DNA of 64,000 bases from Antarctobacter aquimaris (GTDB lineage Bacteria; Pseudomonadota; Alphaproteobacteria; Rhodobacterales; Rhodobacteraceae), in the NCBI RefSeq assembly GCF_900184945.1, contig NZ_FXYF01000004.1, positions 62,001 through 126,000 of the forward strand, given 5' to 3'. The position numbers and the translations under genes were made by a program. Numbering within the stretch: position 1 is the first letter of the stretch; every line of letters starts with the position of its first letter. The notes beneath the pieces were generated by a model that saw only the letters and a program-made list of their open reading frames with translations, made no database searches and had not been told where the DNA came from. Below are positions 1 to 9,667 of the stretch, in pieces.

Positions 1-1
1 G

Positions 2-46
2 ACCTGGCACGACGGCGTCAACCACCCCTCGGACAGGACCCCCTGA
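2..46 (+). CDS. C-terminal tail of a gene entering from the left (very tentative)
   Basis: An open frame enters from the left edge and ends at a TGA at 44-46, giving a 14-residue tail ending SDRTP. It is followed by a GC-rich hairpin and a long inverted repeat, as expected downstream of a gene on this strand. Only the tail is visible, so the product cannot be named, and a chance open frame is possible. Confidence 0.25.
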   Translation, partial: TWHDGVNHPSDRTP

Positions 47-80
47 AATTGGTTTCGCCGCGCTGCGCGCGGCGACCGGC

Positions 81-167
81 CGGGGGCTCCGCCCCCGGAC
101 CCCCGGAGGTATTTGGACCAAGAAGAAACCAATGGGCGCTCTCCCGGCTTCTTCTTGGTCCAAATAC
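81..167. repeat. GC-rich hairpin plus 19-bp perfect inverted repeat; dispersed repeat copy 1, possible bidirectional terminator
   Basis: Positions 81-98 form a short hairpin (CGGGGGC-tcc-GCCCCCG). Positions 109-127 and 149-167 are a perfect 19-bp inverted repeat (arm starts GTATTTGGACC, ends AAGAAGAA) around a 21-nt loop. The block GGGGCTCCGCCCCC ... GTATTT ... AGAAGAAACC recurs in diverged form at 5268-5334. It lies between a possible plus-strand gene end and the minus-strand inositol monophosphatase, so it may end transcription from both sides. That role is inferred. Confidence 0.7.
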
Positions 168-213
168 TCATCTTGCACCTGACGAACAGGCGCCCCGCCG
201 TTCAGGGGGCGCC

Positions 214-1005
214 TCAGGCCTCGCGCAGCAGCCTGGCGAGGCCACCAAAGATCTCGTTGTTGGCGCAGAGGATGCTGCCGCTTTCCAGCGGGTCCTGGTC
301 GGCGCGGATGCCCTCGACCAGCGCGCCGGCCTCCCGGGCGATCAGCGACCCCGCCGCCACGTCCCACAGCTGCACCTCGCGTTCCCAGTAGCCCTCGTAG
401 CGGCCCGCCGCCACATAGGCGAGGTCCAGCGCGGCCGAGCCAAAGCGCCGCACCCCGGCGCATTCCGGCATCACCCGGGCGAGGTCCTTCAGCATGGCGG
501 GCAGGGTCCGCTTGGCGGCAAAGGGGATGCCGGTGGCGAACACCGCCTCGATCATCTTGCGGCGGCCCGACACGCGCAGGCGCTTGGAGTCGTTCAGCCA
601 GGCACCGGTGCCCTTTTCGGCGTAGAACATCTCGTCCTTGGCCGCGTCGAACACCACCGCCGACACGATCTGCCCCTTGTGCTCCAGCGCGATCGAGATC
701 GCCCAGTGCGGCAGCCCGTGCAGAAAGTTCGTGGTGCCGTCCAGCGGGTCGACGATCCAGCGGCGGGTCGGGTCTTCGCCCGCGATCTCGCCGCCCTCCT
801 CGGCCAGCCAGCCATAGGTCGGCCGGGCGCCCAGCAGCTCCTCCTTGAGGATGCGCTCGGACTCGAGGTCGGCGCGCGACACGAAATCGCCCGCGCCCTT
901 CATCGAGACCTGGAGGTTCTCGACCTCGCGGAAGTCCTTGACCAGCGACCGCCCCGCCTTGCGCGCCGCCTTCATCATGATGTTCAGATTCGCGCTGCCC
1001 TGCAT
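214..1005 (-). CDS. suhB: Inositol monophosphatase family protein (SuhB-like)
   Basis: Predicted Mg2+-dependent phosphatase of the inositol monophosphatase/FIG superfamily, hydrolysing a sugar-alcohol or nucleotide monophosphate in the cytoplasm. The 263-residue length fits the family. The metal-binding signature WIVDPLDGTTNF lies at 83-94, preceded by the acidic pair EE at 69-70. The C-terminal signature WDVAAG at about 214-219 supplies the third metal-ligand aspartate (D215). The ATG is at 1005-1003. The family also includes CysQ-type 3'-phosphoadenosine phosphatases, so the exact substrate is not fixed by sequence. It appears monocistronic, with the inverted repeat at 109-167 beyond its stop. 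Confidence 0.9.
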   Translation of the reverse strand: MQGSANLNIMMKAARKAGRSLVKDFREVENLQVSMKGAGDFVSRADLESERILKEELLGARPTYGWLAEEGGEIAGEDPTRRWIVDPLDGTTNFLHGLPHWAISIALEHKGQIVSAVVFDAAKDEMFYAEKGTGAWLNDSKRLRVSGRRKMIEAVFATGIPFAAKRTLPAMLKDLARVMPECAGVRRFGSAALDLAYVAAGRYEGYWEREVQLWDVAAGSLIAREAGALVEGIRADQDPLESGSILCANNEIFGGLARLLREA

Positions 1006-1088
1006 GGCCCGGCCCTTCCCGAGAAGTCAAAAGGAAATCAGGCCGCGCGTATACGCGGCCCGATCCGGCTTGCCAAGGGGCGAGCGGG

Positions 1089-1382
1089 TCAGCGGTAGAC
1101 GACGCCCTTTTCGCCGGGCACGATCTGCGGCTGGTAGCTGCGCTGCTTGGTGCCGCCGCTGCGGTTGTAATAGGGTCCGGCGTTCGGCACGCCGCAGCAG
1201 ACCACGCCGCCGGCCAGCACCGGCTGCAGTCCCGCCGGGCAGTAGTTCGCCGCCTTGTAGTCGTGGACCAGGAAGTTCGAGTTCGGATTGTTCGTCGCGT
1301 CGCCCATGTACATGTCGCCCCAGGCAAACGCCGCGCCGCCGCAAAGGCTCAACGCCGCGGCGGCAATCAGAGTCAGTCGCAT
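1089..1382 (-). CDS. Small secreted protein of unknown function
   Basis: A 97-residue protein with a clear Sec signal peptide (Met-Arg, a hydrophobic run, cleavage after AAFA at about residue 20). The mature part is rich in Gly, Asn, Tyr and Pro and holds a CC pair and further cysteines, suggesting disulfides in the periplasm. The ATG at 1382 is preferred over an in-frame ATG at 1394 because a GGGGGA ribosome-binding site sits about 4 nt upstream of the former. I do not recognise the family. It lies next to suhB on the same strand. Confidence 0.6.
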   Translation of the reverse strand: MRLTLIAAAALSLCGGAAFAWGDMYMGDATNNPNSNFLVHDYKAANYCPAGLQPVLAGGVVCCGVPNAGPYYNRSGGTKQRSYQPQIVPGEKGVVYR

Positions 1383-1666
1383 GATGTCCCCCATCGTGAC
1401 CAGGTGTTCCTGGGCGGAAGGCTATCAGCGCAGGCGCGGCTGTCAATTTTTTCGTGCCGGATCAGGAAGGTTTTCCCGAAAGCGGGGCGGGCCGCCCCTG
1501 CCCGGCGCCGCGGTCCCGCGGGGCGGCGGCGAATGTTGCAGGTTTCGGCGCTTTGGCGCGCGGCCGGGACGGCCCGGCACACGCCCGGTCACGACCGTGT
1601 GCAGCGGGCTGTTCGCGGCGGCCGCGGCGGCGCATCCTGACGGCGCACCACCCCCAGGAGACCGCC

Positions 1667-2125
1667 ATGCCCATCCTCACCCGCCGCACCGCCCTTGGCC
1701 TCACCCTCGCCGCCCCGGCCCTGCTGCTGGCCGGCACGCGCGCCCGCGCCGGCGAACCGCCGATCTACGCCGAAGGCGGCATCGCCATCGACGGGTCCGA
1801 CCCGGTCGCCTATTTCGCCGGCAATGGCCCGGTGCCCGGCGGCGCCGCGCAGGCCGAATGGAACGGCGCCACCTGGCGCTTTGCCAGCCCGGACAACGCC
1901 GCCCGCTTTGCCGCGACGCCCGAGGCCTTCGCGCCGCAGTTCGGCGGCTACTGCGCCTTTGCCGCCTCGCGCGGCTACCTCGCGCCGACCATCCCGGAGG
2001 CCTGGACGCTCCACGAAGGCCAGCTTTTTCTCAACGCCAGCCTGCGCGCGCGGGACCTCTGGTTGCAGGACATCCCCGGCAACGTGGCCAAGGGCCGCGC
2101 GAACTGGCCCGGCATCCTCGGCTGA
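1667..2125 (+). CDS. YHS domain-containing exported protein
   Basis: A 152-residue protein with an N-terminal segment resembling a Tat or Sec signal (TRRTALGL, a hydrophobic stretch, cleavage near ARA-GEP). A YHS-type domain follows: DPVAYF, WRFAS, then a GGYCAFA core, a pattern seen in small YHS proteins thought to bind metal or haem. The start at 1667 is supported by an AGGAG at 1656-1660. No partner gene is adjacent; it converges on the aminotransferase pair downstream. The biochemical role is unknown. Confidence 0.7.
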   Translation: MPILTRRTALGLTLAAPALLLAGTRARAGEPPIYAEGGIAIDGSDPVAYFAGNGPVPGGAAQAEWNGATWRFASPDNAARFAATPEAFAPQFGGYCAFAASRGYLAPTIPEAWTLHEGQLFLNASLRARDLWLQDIPGNVAKGRANWPGILG

Positions 2126-2146
2126 ACGCCGCGCAGCGGCGTCCAT

Positions 2147-2167
2147 GGGACGGCGGGCGGGGCGATG
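2147..2167. repeat. 21-bp dispersed repeat, copy 1
   Basis: The 21 bp starting GGGACGGCGGGCGGGGC and ending GATG are identical to positions 5384-5404. A degenerate version (GGGACGGTGGGCGGGGCG) occurs near 50889-50906. All copies lie outside intact genes. This is a dispersed intergenic element of unknown role. Confidence 0.7.
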
Positions 2168-2219
2168 TTCCGGACGCAGTCCGGGACGAGCGTCGTCCGG
2201 CGTCCTCAGCCAGTCCCGC

Positions 2220-3877
<1,658 letters not shown>

Positions 3878-3907
3878 TCAAGCGGCTTCACCGGAAAGGA
3901 CACCGAC

Positions 3908-4300
3908 ATGACCGACACGACAGACTGGTACGGCCCCGAAAGCGCCACCTTCGGCGACCGCGTCGCCGCCGCCCGCGAGGCGGCCGGCATGTCGCAGGAA
4001 GAGCTGGCCAGGCGGCTGGGCATCAAGCTCAAGACCCTCCAGGCCTGGGAGGACGACCTGGGCGAACCCCGCGCCAACCGGCTGAGCATCCTGGCCGGGC
4101 TGCTCAACGTCTCCATCGTCTGGCTCATCACCGGCGAGGGCGAAGGCCTGTCCGAGCCTGCCGAGGATGACCTGATCACCCCCGACATGAACGCCGTGCT
4201 GACCGAGATCCGCGCCCTGCGCGGCCAGTTCCGCACCGGCGCGGAAAAGCTCGGGCGGCTGGAAAAGCGCCTCCGCCTGCTGCTCAAGGAAGGAAGCTGA
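3908..4300 (+). CDS. XRE-family helix-turn-helix regulator
   Basis: A 130-residue protein with an N-terminal Cro/C1-type HTH (about residues 13-75; AGMSQEELARRLGIKLKTLQAWE). The C-terminal part is helical with ALRGQF and KLGRLEKRLRLLL segments that could form a coiled coil for dimerisation. It lies 3 bp upstream of the sdhE-like gene, suggesting co-transcription. The target is unknown. Confidence 0.85.
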   Translation: MTDTTDWYGPESATFGDRVAAAREAAGMSQEELARRLGIKLKTLQAWEDDLGEPRANRLSILAGLLNVSIVWLITGEGEGLSEPAEDDLITPDMNAVLTEIRALRGQFRTGAEKLGRLEKRLRLLLKEGS

Positions 4301-4303
4301 GCC

Positions 4304-4576
4304 ATGACCGCCGCCGCGACCGAAGACCGTGCCACCCGGCTGAAACGCCTTGCCATGCGCTCGATGCGGCGCGGCACCAAGGAAATGGACATCCTGCTGA
4401 TGCGCTTTGCCGACGCGCGGCTGGCGGTCATGGACGATGCCGCGCTCGATGCCTACGAGGCGCTGCTGTCGGAAAACGACCAGGACCTCTACCAGTGGGT
4501 GTCGGGCCAGCAGCCCGCGCCCGCGGTCCACGCGCCCCTGGTGGCCGAAATCGCCCGCGTCGCCGCCCAGGGCTGA
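4304..4576 (+). CDS. sdhE: Succinate dehydrogenase assembly factor SdhE (DUF339)
   Basis: A 90-residue protein matching the SdhE/Sdh5 family, which promotes covalent FAD attachment to the succinate dehydrogenase flavoprotein. The family hallmark RRGTKEMDILL appears near residues 24-34 and is followed by the expected helical bundle (YEALLSENDQDLYQWVSG). It is cytosolic. It starts 3 bp after the XRE gene and is followed by a perfect hairpin at 4592-4613. Confidence 0.88.
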   Translation: MTAAATEDRATRLKRLAMRSMRRGTKEMDILLMRFADARLAVMDDAALDAYEALLSENDQDLYQWVSGQQPAPAVHAPLVAEIARVAAQG

Positions 4577-4591
4577 GCCGCCCGGACCCCG

Positions 4592-4613
4592 GCCCGGGCA
4601 CCGCTGCCCGGGC
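4592..4613 (+). terminator. Hairpin downstream of sdhE
   Basis: A perfect 9-bp stem (GCCCGGGCA / TGCCCGGGC) with a CCGC loop lies 16 nt after the sdhE stop. No T-run follows, so it is either a U-tract-poor terminator or an mRNA 3'-end stabiliser. Confidence 0.6.
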
Positions 4614-4614
4614 A

Positions 4615-4682
4615 TGGTAACCTCGGTTAACCAAGCCCCCAAAATCGCTCGAATTTTCCCGGTCTTCGTGTGGGTTTAACCC
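4615..4682. promoter_or_regulatory. Candidate operator/promoter region of the MarR-type gene
   Basis: An imperfect palindrome TGGTAACCTCGGTTAACCA (4615-4633) and a second short one GGGTTTAACCC (4672-4682) flank an AT-richer stretch upstream of the MarR-family gene at 4739. MarR regulators often bind such palindromes in their own promoters, so autoregulation is plausible. This is inference from position and symmetry only. Confidence 0.4.
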
Positions 4683-4738
4683 GATATTTGCGTTTTTCGC
4701 CGAATTCTCCACTGCAAGGAAAACAGGCGGAGATCGAA

Positions 4739-5236
4739 ATGAGCATTCATTCGTCCATGCACCAGGGCCCGGGACAGGGCTTCATGGCGAACTACCTGGA
4801 TGCGTTGAGCCTGGTGGAACGGTTGCACCGCCTGCTGCTCGACGTGATCAAGGACGAGTTCGAAAGACTCGGCATCATCGACGTGAACGCGGTGCAGGCG
4901 CTGCTGCTGTTCAACATCGGTGAAAACGAAGTGACGGCGGGCGAGCTGAAGAGCCGCGGCTACTACCAGGGCTCCAACGTCAGCTACAACCTCAAGAAGC
5001 TGGTCGAGATGGGCTACATGCACCACCAGCGCTGCGAGATCGACCGCCGGTCGGTCCGCGTGCGGCTGACCCAACGCGGCCGCGACATCCGCGACATCGT
5101 GCGCGAACTGTTCGCGCGCCATGCCGAGGGGTTGCAGGGCAAGGGGGTGCTGACCGTCGAGGGGATCGACGACATCACCACCGCGCTGCGCCGGGTCGAA
5201 CGCTACTGGACCGACCAGATCCGCTACATCTACTGA
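4739..5236 (+). CDS. MarR-family winged-helix regulator (LdtR-like)
   Basis: A 165-residue regulator. The N-terminal helix (MANYLDALSLVERLHRLLLDVIKDEFERLG) is the dimerisation part; residues about 60-130 form the winged helix, with GYYQGSNVSYNLKKL as recognition helix and an Arg-rich wing (CEIDRRSVRVRLTQRG). This pattern resembles the alphaproteobacterial LdtR group, reported to control cell-wall L,D-transpeptidase and stress genes; I infer that affiliation. The start at 4739 was chosen over an in-frame upstream codon because a purine-rich GGCGGAGA element precedes it. Palindromes upstream suggest autoregulation. Confidence 0.8.
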   Translation: MSIHSSMHQGPGQGFMANYLDALSLVERLHRLLLDVIKDEFERLGIIDVNAVQALLLFNIGENEVTAGELKSRGYYQGSNVSYNLKKLVEMGYMHHQRCEIDRRSVRVRLTQRGRDIRDIVRELFARHAEGLQGKGVLTVEGIDDITTALRRVERYWTDQIRYIY

Positions 5237-5267
5237 CCGGCCGCGCCCGGGTGCCCCGGGCGCACGT

Positions 5268-5334
5268 GGGGGGCTCTGCCCCCGCCGCCCCTGCGGGGCG
5301 ACTCCCCCGGGTGTATTTTCACAGAGAAGAAACC
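5268..5334. repeat. Dispersed GC-rich repeat, copy 2
   Basis: A diverged copy of the element at 81-167: GGGGCTCTGCCCCCG, a further GC hairpin (CGCCCCTGCGGGGCG), then GTGTATTTTCACAGAGAAGAAACC. It sits in the convergent space between the MarR gene and the DUF1194 operon, the kind of place where the first copy also lies. The 21-bp element at 5384-5404 follows closely. Confidence 0.65.
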
Positions 5335-5383
5335 AGGGGCCGTGCCTCTGCCGTGTTGCGGGTCTTGTGGCGGGGGCAAAGGT

Positions 5384-5404
5384 GGGACGGCGGGCGGGGC
5401 GATG
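5384..5404. repeat. 21-bp dispersed repeat, copy 2
   Basis: Identical over 21 bp to 2147-2167. It lies 35 bp before the stop codon of the minus-strand DUF1194 gene. Confidence 0.7.
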
Positions 5405-5438
5405 TGCGCCCCACGGGGTGCACGCGCGGCGACCACCG

Positions 5439-6113
5439 TCACCTTGCCGAGACGGCCAGGACCTGCAATTCGCGTTTCAGCTTGCGCGCCATGGCGGCCT
5501 CGAAGGCCTCGAAGCCCAGCGCCGTCTCGACAAAGGCCTCCGGCCCCTGCACCACGTAGGCGCGGTAGTAGGCGGCCAGCGCGCCGATGCCGTCGGCATC
5601 GGACGAGCCGCTGACCACCAGCCCGTTGATGGTGATCCCCTCGGGGCGCTGGTCGCGCGGGCGCGGGCCGGTGTTCGATTCGCCGTCGCCCGACAGGTCC
5701 AGCACCCGCCGCCAGCACGCCCCCTGCCCCGCCAGCAGCGCCGCGCCGAACCGCTTGGCCGCGCCGATCGCCGTCGAGGGGTCCATCGGCGCCCGCGCCG
5801 TGGCGCGCAGCGCGGCAGCGAGGTCGGAGATGTCCGCCGGGCCGCCGATCACGCGCCAGTCCGCCACCAGCCGCTGGCTGTCCGGCCCGCTCCACTCGAA
5901 GACCGCCAGCGACACCGGCGCGTCGGGCAGCGCCAGCAGCGCCGCTTTGACCTCGGGGTCCTCCAGCGCGCCGGCCAGCCCGTCCAGTTGCAGCCGGTAT
6001 TCCCGCGCGTCGACCGAGCCGGAGACATCCAGCCCCAGCGCCAGCGCCTGGCGGCAGGCCGCGCCCGCACTGCCGGCCCAGAGCAGCGCCGCCAGCAGGG
6101 CCAGCGCCCTCAC
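5439..6113 (-). CDS. DUF1194 (VWA-like) exported protein, second of a tandem pair
   Basis: A 224-residue protein with a signal peptide (cleavage near GSAGA-ACR) and a von Willebrand factor A-like DUF1194 fold: the MIDAS-type motif DVSGSVD (about 29-35), SLAVFEWSG, DLSGDGESN and ITINGLVV. Such VWA domains bind divalent metal and usually mediate protein-protein contacts; no substrate is known. It starts with GTG at 6113-6111, overlapping the stop of the preceding DUF1194 gene (GTGA). It is clearly paralogous to its neighbour, so the pair arose by tandem duplication and may act together in the periplasm. Confidence 0.85.
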   Translation of the reverse strand: MRALALLAALLWAGSAGAACRQALALGLDVSGSVDAREYRLQLDGLAGALEDPEVKAALLALPDAPVSLAVFEWSGPDSQRLVADWRVIGGPADISDLAAALRATARAPMDPSTAIGAAKRFGAALLAGQGACWRRVLDLSGDGESNTGPRPRDQRPEGITINGLVVSGSSDADGIGALAAYYRAYVVQGPEAFVETALGFEAFEAAMARKLKRELQVLAVSAR

Positions 6114-6811
6114 CCCGGCCCGCCCGGCGCGGCGGGCAGCGCGCTGACCGCGCGGTCCTGGATCTCGCGGTAGAGCTTGCGCACCATCGCGCGCTCATAG
6201 CCCTCATAGCCCTCGGCGGTCTCGAGAAAGGCACCGGCGCCGTGCAGCACCTCGAACTCGTAGTGATCCACCACCGCGGGATCCGCGCCCAGCACCGCAA
6301 GCCCGTTCACCGTGACCGATTCAAACGGAAAGTGCCGGTAGGCCAGCTGCGGCCAGAACCCGTCGTTGGTGATGCCGTCGCCCGACACGTCGATCACCTT
6401 CCGCTCGCAGGGCGGCGCGTCGGTCATCAGCCCGGCGCCAAAGCCAAGGGCGTAGCCCAGCGCGGTGGGAAAGCGGCTGTAGGATCGCTGCACCCGCCGC
6501 AGCCGGTCGGCCACCGCCTCGATCCCCGCCGCGTCCTGCAACAGCACCCAGTCCTGCACCACGACCGACTGGCGCCGCCCGCTCCATTCGTAGACCGCCA
6601 GCGCCACGCCGCCGCCCGGTTGCAGGATCGCCTCCGTCACGTCGGGCGACAAGAGCGCCGCCGCCAGCCCGTCGCGCTGCAGCGCGTATTCGCGGTCGTC
6701 CACCGAGGAGGACACGTCCAGCGCCAAGAGCAGCGCCAGCCGGCAGGCCGCCTCGGCGCCGGCCGGGGCCAGCGCCGCGCATCCTGTCAGGACGGCCGCG
6801 CAGGCCTTCAC
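6110..6811 (-). CDS. DUF1194 (VWA-like) exported protein, first of a tandem pair
   Basis: A 233-residue paralogue of the next gene. A signal or lipoprotein-like N-terminus (VLTGCAALAPAGAEA) is followed by the VWA/DUF1194 motifs DVSSSVDDREYALQ, VALAVYEWSG, DVSGDGITNDG and VTVNGLAVLG. The GTG start at 6811-6809 overlaps the stop of the glyoxalase gene (GTGA), which decides the start. A cysteine in LTGC could mark a lipoprotein, but the context is weak. The function of the family is unknown. Confidence 0.85.
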   Translation of the reverse strand: MKACAAVLTGCAALAPAGAEAACRLALLLALDVSSSVDDREYALQRDGLAAALLSPDVTEAILQPGGGVALAVYEWSGRRQSVVVQDWVLLQDAAGIEAVADRLRRVQRSYSRFPTALGYALGFGAGLMTDAPPCERKVIDVSGDGITNDGFWPQLAYRHFPFESVTVNGLAVLGADPAVVDHYEFEVLHGAGAFLETAEGYEGYERAMVRKLYREIQDRAVSALPAAPGGPG

Positions 6812-7236
6812 CAGTGCCCCGTGTTGCCCATGCTGGCCCAGGGTTCCGCCGGCGGCAGCGCCTCGCCCTGCTGCAACAGTTCCACCGACACGTTGTCCGG
6901 CGACCGGACAAAGGCCATGCGGCCGTCGCGCGGCGGGCGGTTGATCGTCACGCCGTTGTCCATCAGGTGCTGGCAGGCCTCGTAGATGTTCGGCACCGAG
7001 TAGGCGAGGTGGCCGAAGTGCCGCGAATCCGACGGCAGCCCGTCGTCGCCGTCCCAGTTCCAGGTCAGTTCCACCGGGCATTCCTCCTGCCCCGGAGGCG
7101 CCATGAAGATCAGGGTAAAGCGGCCCTGCTGGCTTTCGCTGCGGCGGGTCTCCTTCAGGCCCAGAAGCTCGTAGAATTTCATCGAGGTCTCCAGGTCCTT
7201 CACCCGGACCATCGTGTGCAGATACTTGATGCCCAT
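6808..7236 (-). CDS. gloA: Lactoylglutathione lyase (glyoxalase I)
   Basis: A 142-residue glyoxalase I that would convert the methylglyoxal-glutathione hemithioacetal to S-lactoylglutathione in the cytosol. Two beta-alpha-beta-beta-beta modules are visible, with candidate metal ligands H7 (YLHTMVRV), E56 (VELTWN), H76 (FGHLAYSV) and E119 (SVELLQQGE). Length and ligand spacing match the bacterial enzyme. It heads a three-gene coupled run with the two DUF1194 genes. Confidence 0.92.
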   Translation of the reverse strand: MGIKYLHTMVRVKDLETSMKFYELLGLKETRRSESQQGRFTLIFMAPPGQEECPVELTWNWDGDDGLPSDSRHFGHLAYSVPNIYEACQHLMDNGVTINRPPRDGRMAFVRSPDNVSVELLQQGEALPPAEPWASMGNTGHW

Positions 7237-7285
7237 GTCGTTCCCTCTCGTCGTCCGGCCCGCGCCGCGGATCGTGGCGCCGGTC

Positions 7286-8659
7286 TCAGAATACCGATTT
7301 CAGCCCCAGGCGCAGGTCGGTGCCCCGGGTCTCGTAGACGCTATAATTGGAACTTCGGTCGCGGAAGGAAACCCCGATTTCCGGGGCAAAGCCGTAATAG
7401 TCGATGTCGGGCAGCAGCACGTCGATGGACAGCGACCACTCCTGGTCGCGCCGCGGATCGGTCCAGAAACTGGTGGGGCCGTGGTCGAAATCCGCCCGTT
7501 CCCAGGCCAGCGTCGCGCGCGGCAGCATGCCCTTGACCGGCTGGCCCAGCGCCAGGCTCAGCGCCGCGCGCCCGGTCTCGCGCGCCACCAGCGCCGACTC
7601 GCTCTCGGTGTCGGCCAGCGACAGGTCCAGCGTCAGCGACGCGCCGCCCAGGCGGCGGGTCAGGCTCAGGCCGGCCTCGCGCGTCAGCGCGTCGCGCACC
7701 GCCGCGTCATGCCGCCGCTCGCGCTCGACCCCCAGCCGCACCGACCCGATCAGGCCCTCCGACAGCGCGCGTCCATACTGCAGGTCCACCCGCGCCGCAT
7801 CGGCGAACAGCGTGCCGCCCAGCCAGTGCCGCACCACCGAGGCCTGCGAGGCCGCCAGCCAGGCGCCGTCCGGCCCGCGCATCTCGTAGCCCAGGCTCAG
7901 TTTCAGCGCGTCCTGCCGGTAATCGGCGCTGTCGACGCCCGGCACCTTGCGCCGCGCCTCGTCGGAAAACCGCACCCGCTGCACCTCGAACCCGGCGCCC
8001 AGGTTCAGCCGGCGGTTGTCGTCCAGCGGCAGGCGGTAGAGGTAATCGGCCCCCACGACATAGCGCTGCCCCGACAGCGGCACCGCCGAAGGGTTGACGA
8101 AGGGCAGCCCGCCAAAGGTAAAGCTGTTGGTCTTGGGCGCGCCGTTCAGGTTGTCGGACGGCTCGACCGCGGCATTCAGCGACAGCCGCCAGGGGGTGAT
8201 CCGCCGCAGCTGGCGGAAATCGCGCACAGCGACCCCGCGCAGGTCCTCGTCCGGGGCGATCTGCGCCGCGCGCCGCAGCCACAGCTGCGCCATCCCGTGC
8301 CGCCCGCCGGCGATGCGCGCCTGCGCCATCAGCAGCGCGGAAAAGAACCGGTCGCGCCCGTCCTCGGCGGCGGCAAAGGCGGTGCGCGCCGTGCTGGCCG
8401 CCTCGCCTGCGCGGCCCAGGTCGGTCAGCGCGCGGGATTTCATCATCAGCGCCGGCACGTCGCCCGGCTTGCCCAGCAGCACGCCCTCGGCCAGCACCAG
8501 CGCCAGCTCGGCCTGCCCCGCGGCCAGCGCCTGCGCGGCGGCGTCGCGCGCGGTGTCGACGGTCATCCGCACCGGCTCGGCCAGAGCGGGGGGCGCCCCG
8601 GCCAGGGCGGCCAGGGCCAGCGCGCGGGCCGCGCGCAGAACAGAGGCGCGCAGGCCCAT
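7286..8659 (-). CDS. Slam-like surface lipoprotein assembly modifier (outer-membrane barrel)
   Basis: A 457-residue protein with a signal peptide (cleavage near PALA-EPV), a helical TPR-like N-terminal region (about 30-150) and a C-terminal beta-barrel of alternating strands ending in phenylalanine, as in BamA-inserted outer-membrane proteins. This two-part plan matches Slam (DUF560) proteins, which move lipoproteins such as TbpB to the cell surface. The gene starts 3 bp after a TbpB-like lipoprotein gene, the usual Slam-substrate pairing. Assignment rests on architecture and neighbour; I could not run a profile search. Confidence 0.75.
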   Translation of the reverse strand: MGLRASVLRAARALALAALAGAPPALAEPVRMTVDTARDAAAQALAAGQAELALVLAEGVLLGKPGDVPALMMKSRALTDLGRAGEAASTARTAFAAAEDGRDRFFSALLMAQARIAGGRHGMAQLWLRRAAQIAPDEDLRGVAVRDFRQLRRITPWRLSLNAAVEPSDNLNGAPKTNSFTFGGLPFVNPSAVPLSGQRYVVGADYLYRLPLDDNRRLNLGAGFEVQRVRFSDEARRKVPGVDSADYRQDALKLSLGYEMRGPDGAWLAASQASVVRHWLGGTLFADAARVDLQYGRALSEGLIGSVRLGVERERRHDAAVRDALTREAGLSLTRRLGGASLTLDLSLADTESESALVARETGRAALSLALGQPVKGMLPRATLAWERADFDHGPTSFWTDPRRDQEWSLSIDVLLPDIDYYGFAPEIGVSFRDRSSNYSVYETRGTDLRLGLKSVF

Positions 8660-8662
8660 CGC

Positions 8663-9667
8663 TCAGGGTCGGGTGGCGATGAAACCGCCCGTCTCGCGGA
8701 CCTGTTGCAGCAGGTAGTCGCCGGACACCGGGTCGATGCCCACCGGGCCGTCCCCTTCGACCACGACGATGCCCACCACTTCCTCTCCGTTCGGCCCGGC
8801 AAACAGGCCCGCCCAGCTGCCGGTCTGCTTTTCGTCGCCCTCCAGCACCGTGCTGGCGTCCGAGGACGAGATGGTCCAGTTGTCGAAATTGATCTCGGCG
8901 GTCTTCAGCGTGATGTAGTCGGCGTTGTCCAGGTCGGGCAGCCGCAGGCCGTTGGCGTCAAAGAAGGTGCGGTTGACGATCAGCCCCTCGACCGCGCCCT
9001 GGACGTCAAAGTCCATGATGTCGACGTCGATCAGCGCGGTCCCGGCGACGTATTCCATCCGCGTGCCCGTGGTGTCGTCCACCACGGTCCGCACCGCGGC
9101 GTATTCGCCGGTAAAGACGTAGGAGTCGTTGGCCTTGGGCAGCTTGCCCTTGCCGCCCAGCCGCTGCGCCGCCGCGCCGCCAAAGCCGAACGACAGGTAG
9201 CGGTCCGACCCCACCGCGCCGACCTGCGAATTGCCGCTCGCCGAGCGTCGGAACACCGCGTAGTACTCCGACCGCGCCGACGGGCCGGCCGCGTTGCGAT
9301 AGGCGCCGAACCGGGTTGGCGCCAGCGCGGCGTTCACGCCCGGGTTGCGGACATAGGTGTTTTCACCGGCCAGGATCTGGTTGCTGTCGAACGGCAGGTT
9401 GTTGAACACCAGCGTATCGCTGCGCGCGTCATAGGTCATGTCGTTGACCGTCAGGGACGCGTCCGGGCTATCCAGTTCGCTGGTGTACAGGTTGTCGGGA
9501 TCCTTGTCCGTCCCGCTTCCGGGACCACCCGGATCGGTCGGTTCGGGCTCGGGGACCAAAGGCTGCGCCCCGGTCCCGATGCCAGTGCTGCTGTCGTTGG
9601 TCAGATTCGCGCCGTCACAAGCGGCAAGCGCGCTCGCCAGCGCGAGCGCTGCGATAATGCGATACAT
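8663..9667 (-). CDS. TbpB-like beta-barrel lipoprotein, probable Slam substrate
   Basis: A 334-residue lipoprotein: signal peptide with lipobox LAAC (Cys17), an acidic Pro/Gly-rich tether (about 20-60), then beta-rich sequence. The C-terminal [22 protein letters not shown] is split by eye into the GxFxGPxxEEVxG signature seen in the eight-stranded barrels of TbpB/HpuA-like surface lipoproteins. The expected place is the outer membrane, flipped outward by the adjacent Slam protein. The ligand (transferrin, haem or other) is unknown; a free-living alphaproteobacterium need not bind host proteins. ATG at 9667, divergent from thyA. Confidence 0.75.
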   Translation of the reverse strand: MYRIIAALALASALAACDGANLTNDSSTGIGTGAQPLVPEPEPTDPGGPGSGTDKDPDNLYTSELDSPDASLTVNDMTYDARSDTLVFNNLPFDSNQILAGENTYVRNPGVNAALAPTRFGAYRNAAGPSARSEYYAVFRRSASGNSQVGAVGSDRYLSFGFGGAAAQRLGGKGKLPKANDSYVFTGEYAAVRTVVDDTTGTRMEYVAGTALIDVDIMDFDVQGAVEGLIVNRTFFDANGLRLPDLDNADYITLKTAEINFDNWTISSSDASTVLEGDEKQTGSWAGLFAGPNGEEVVGIVVVEGDGPVGIDPVSGDYLLQQVRETGGFIATRP

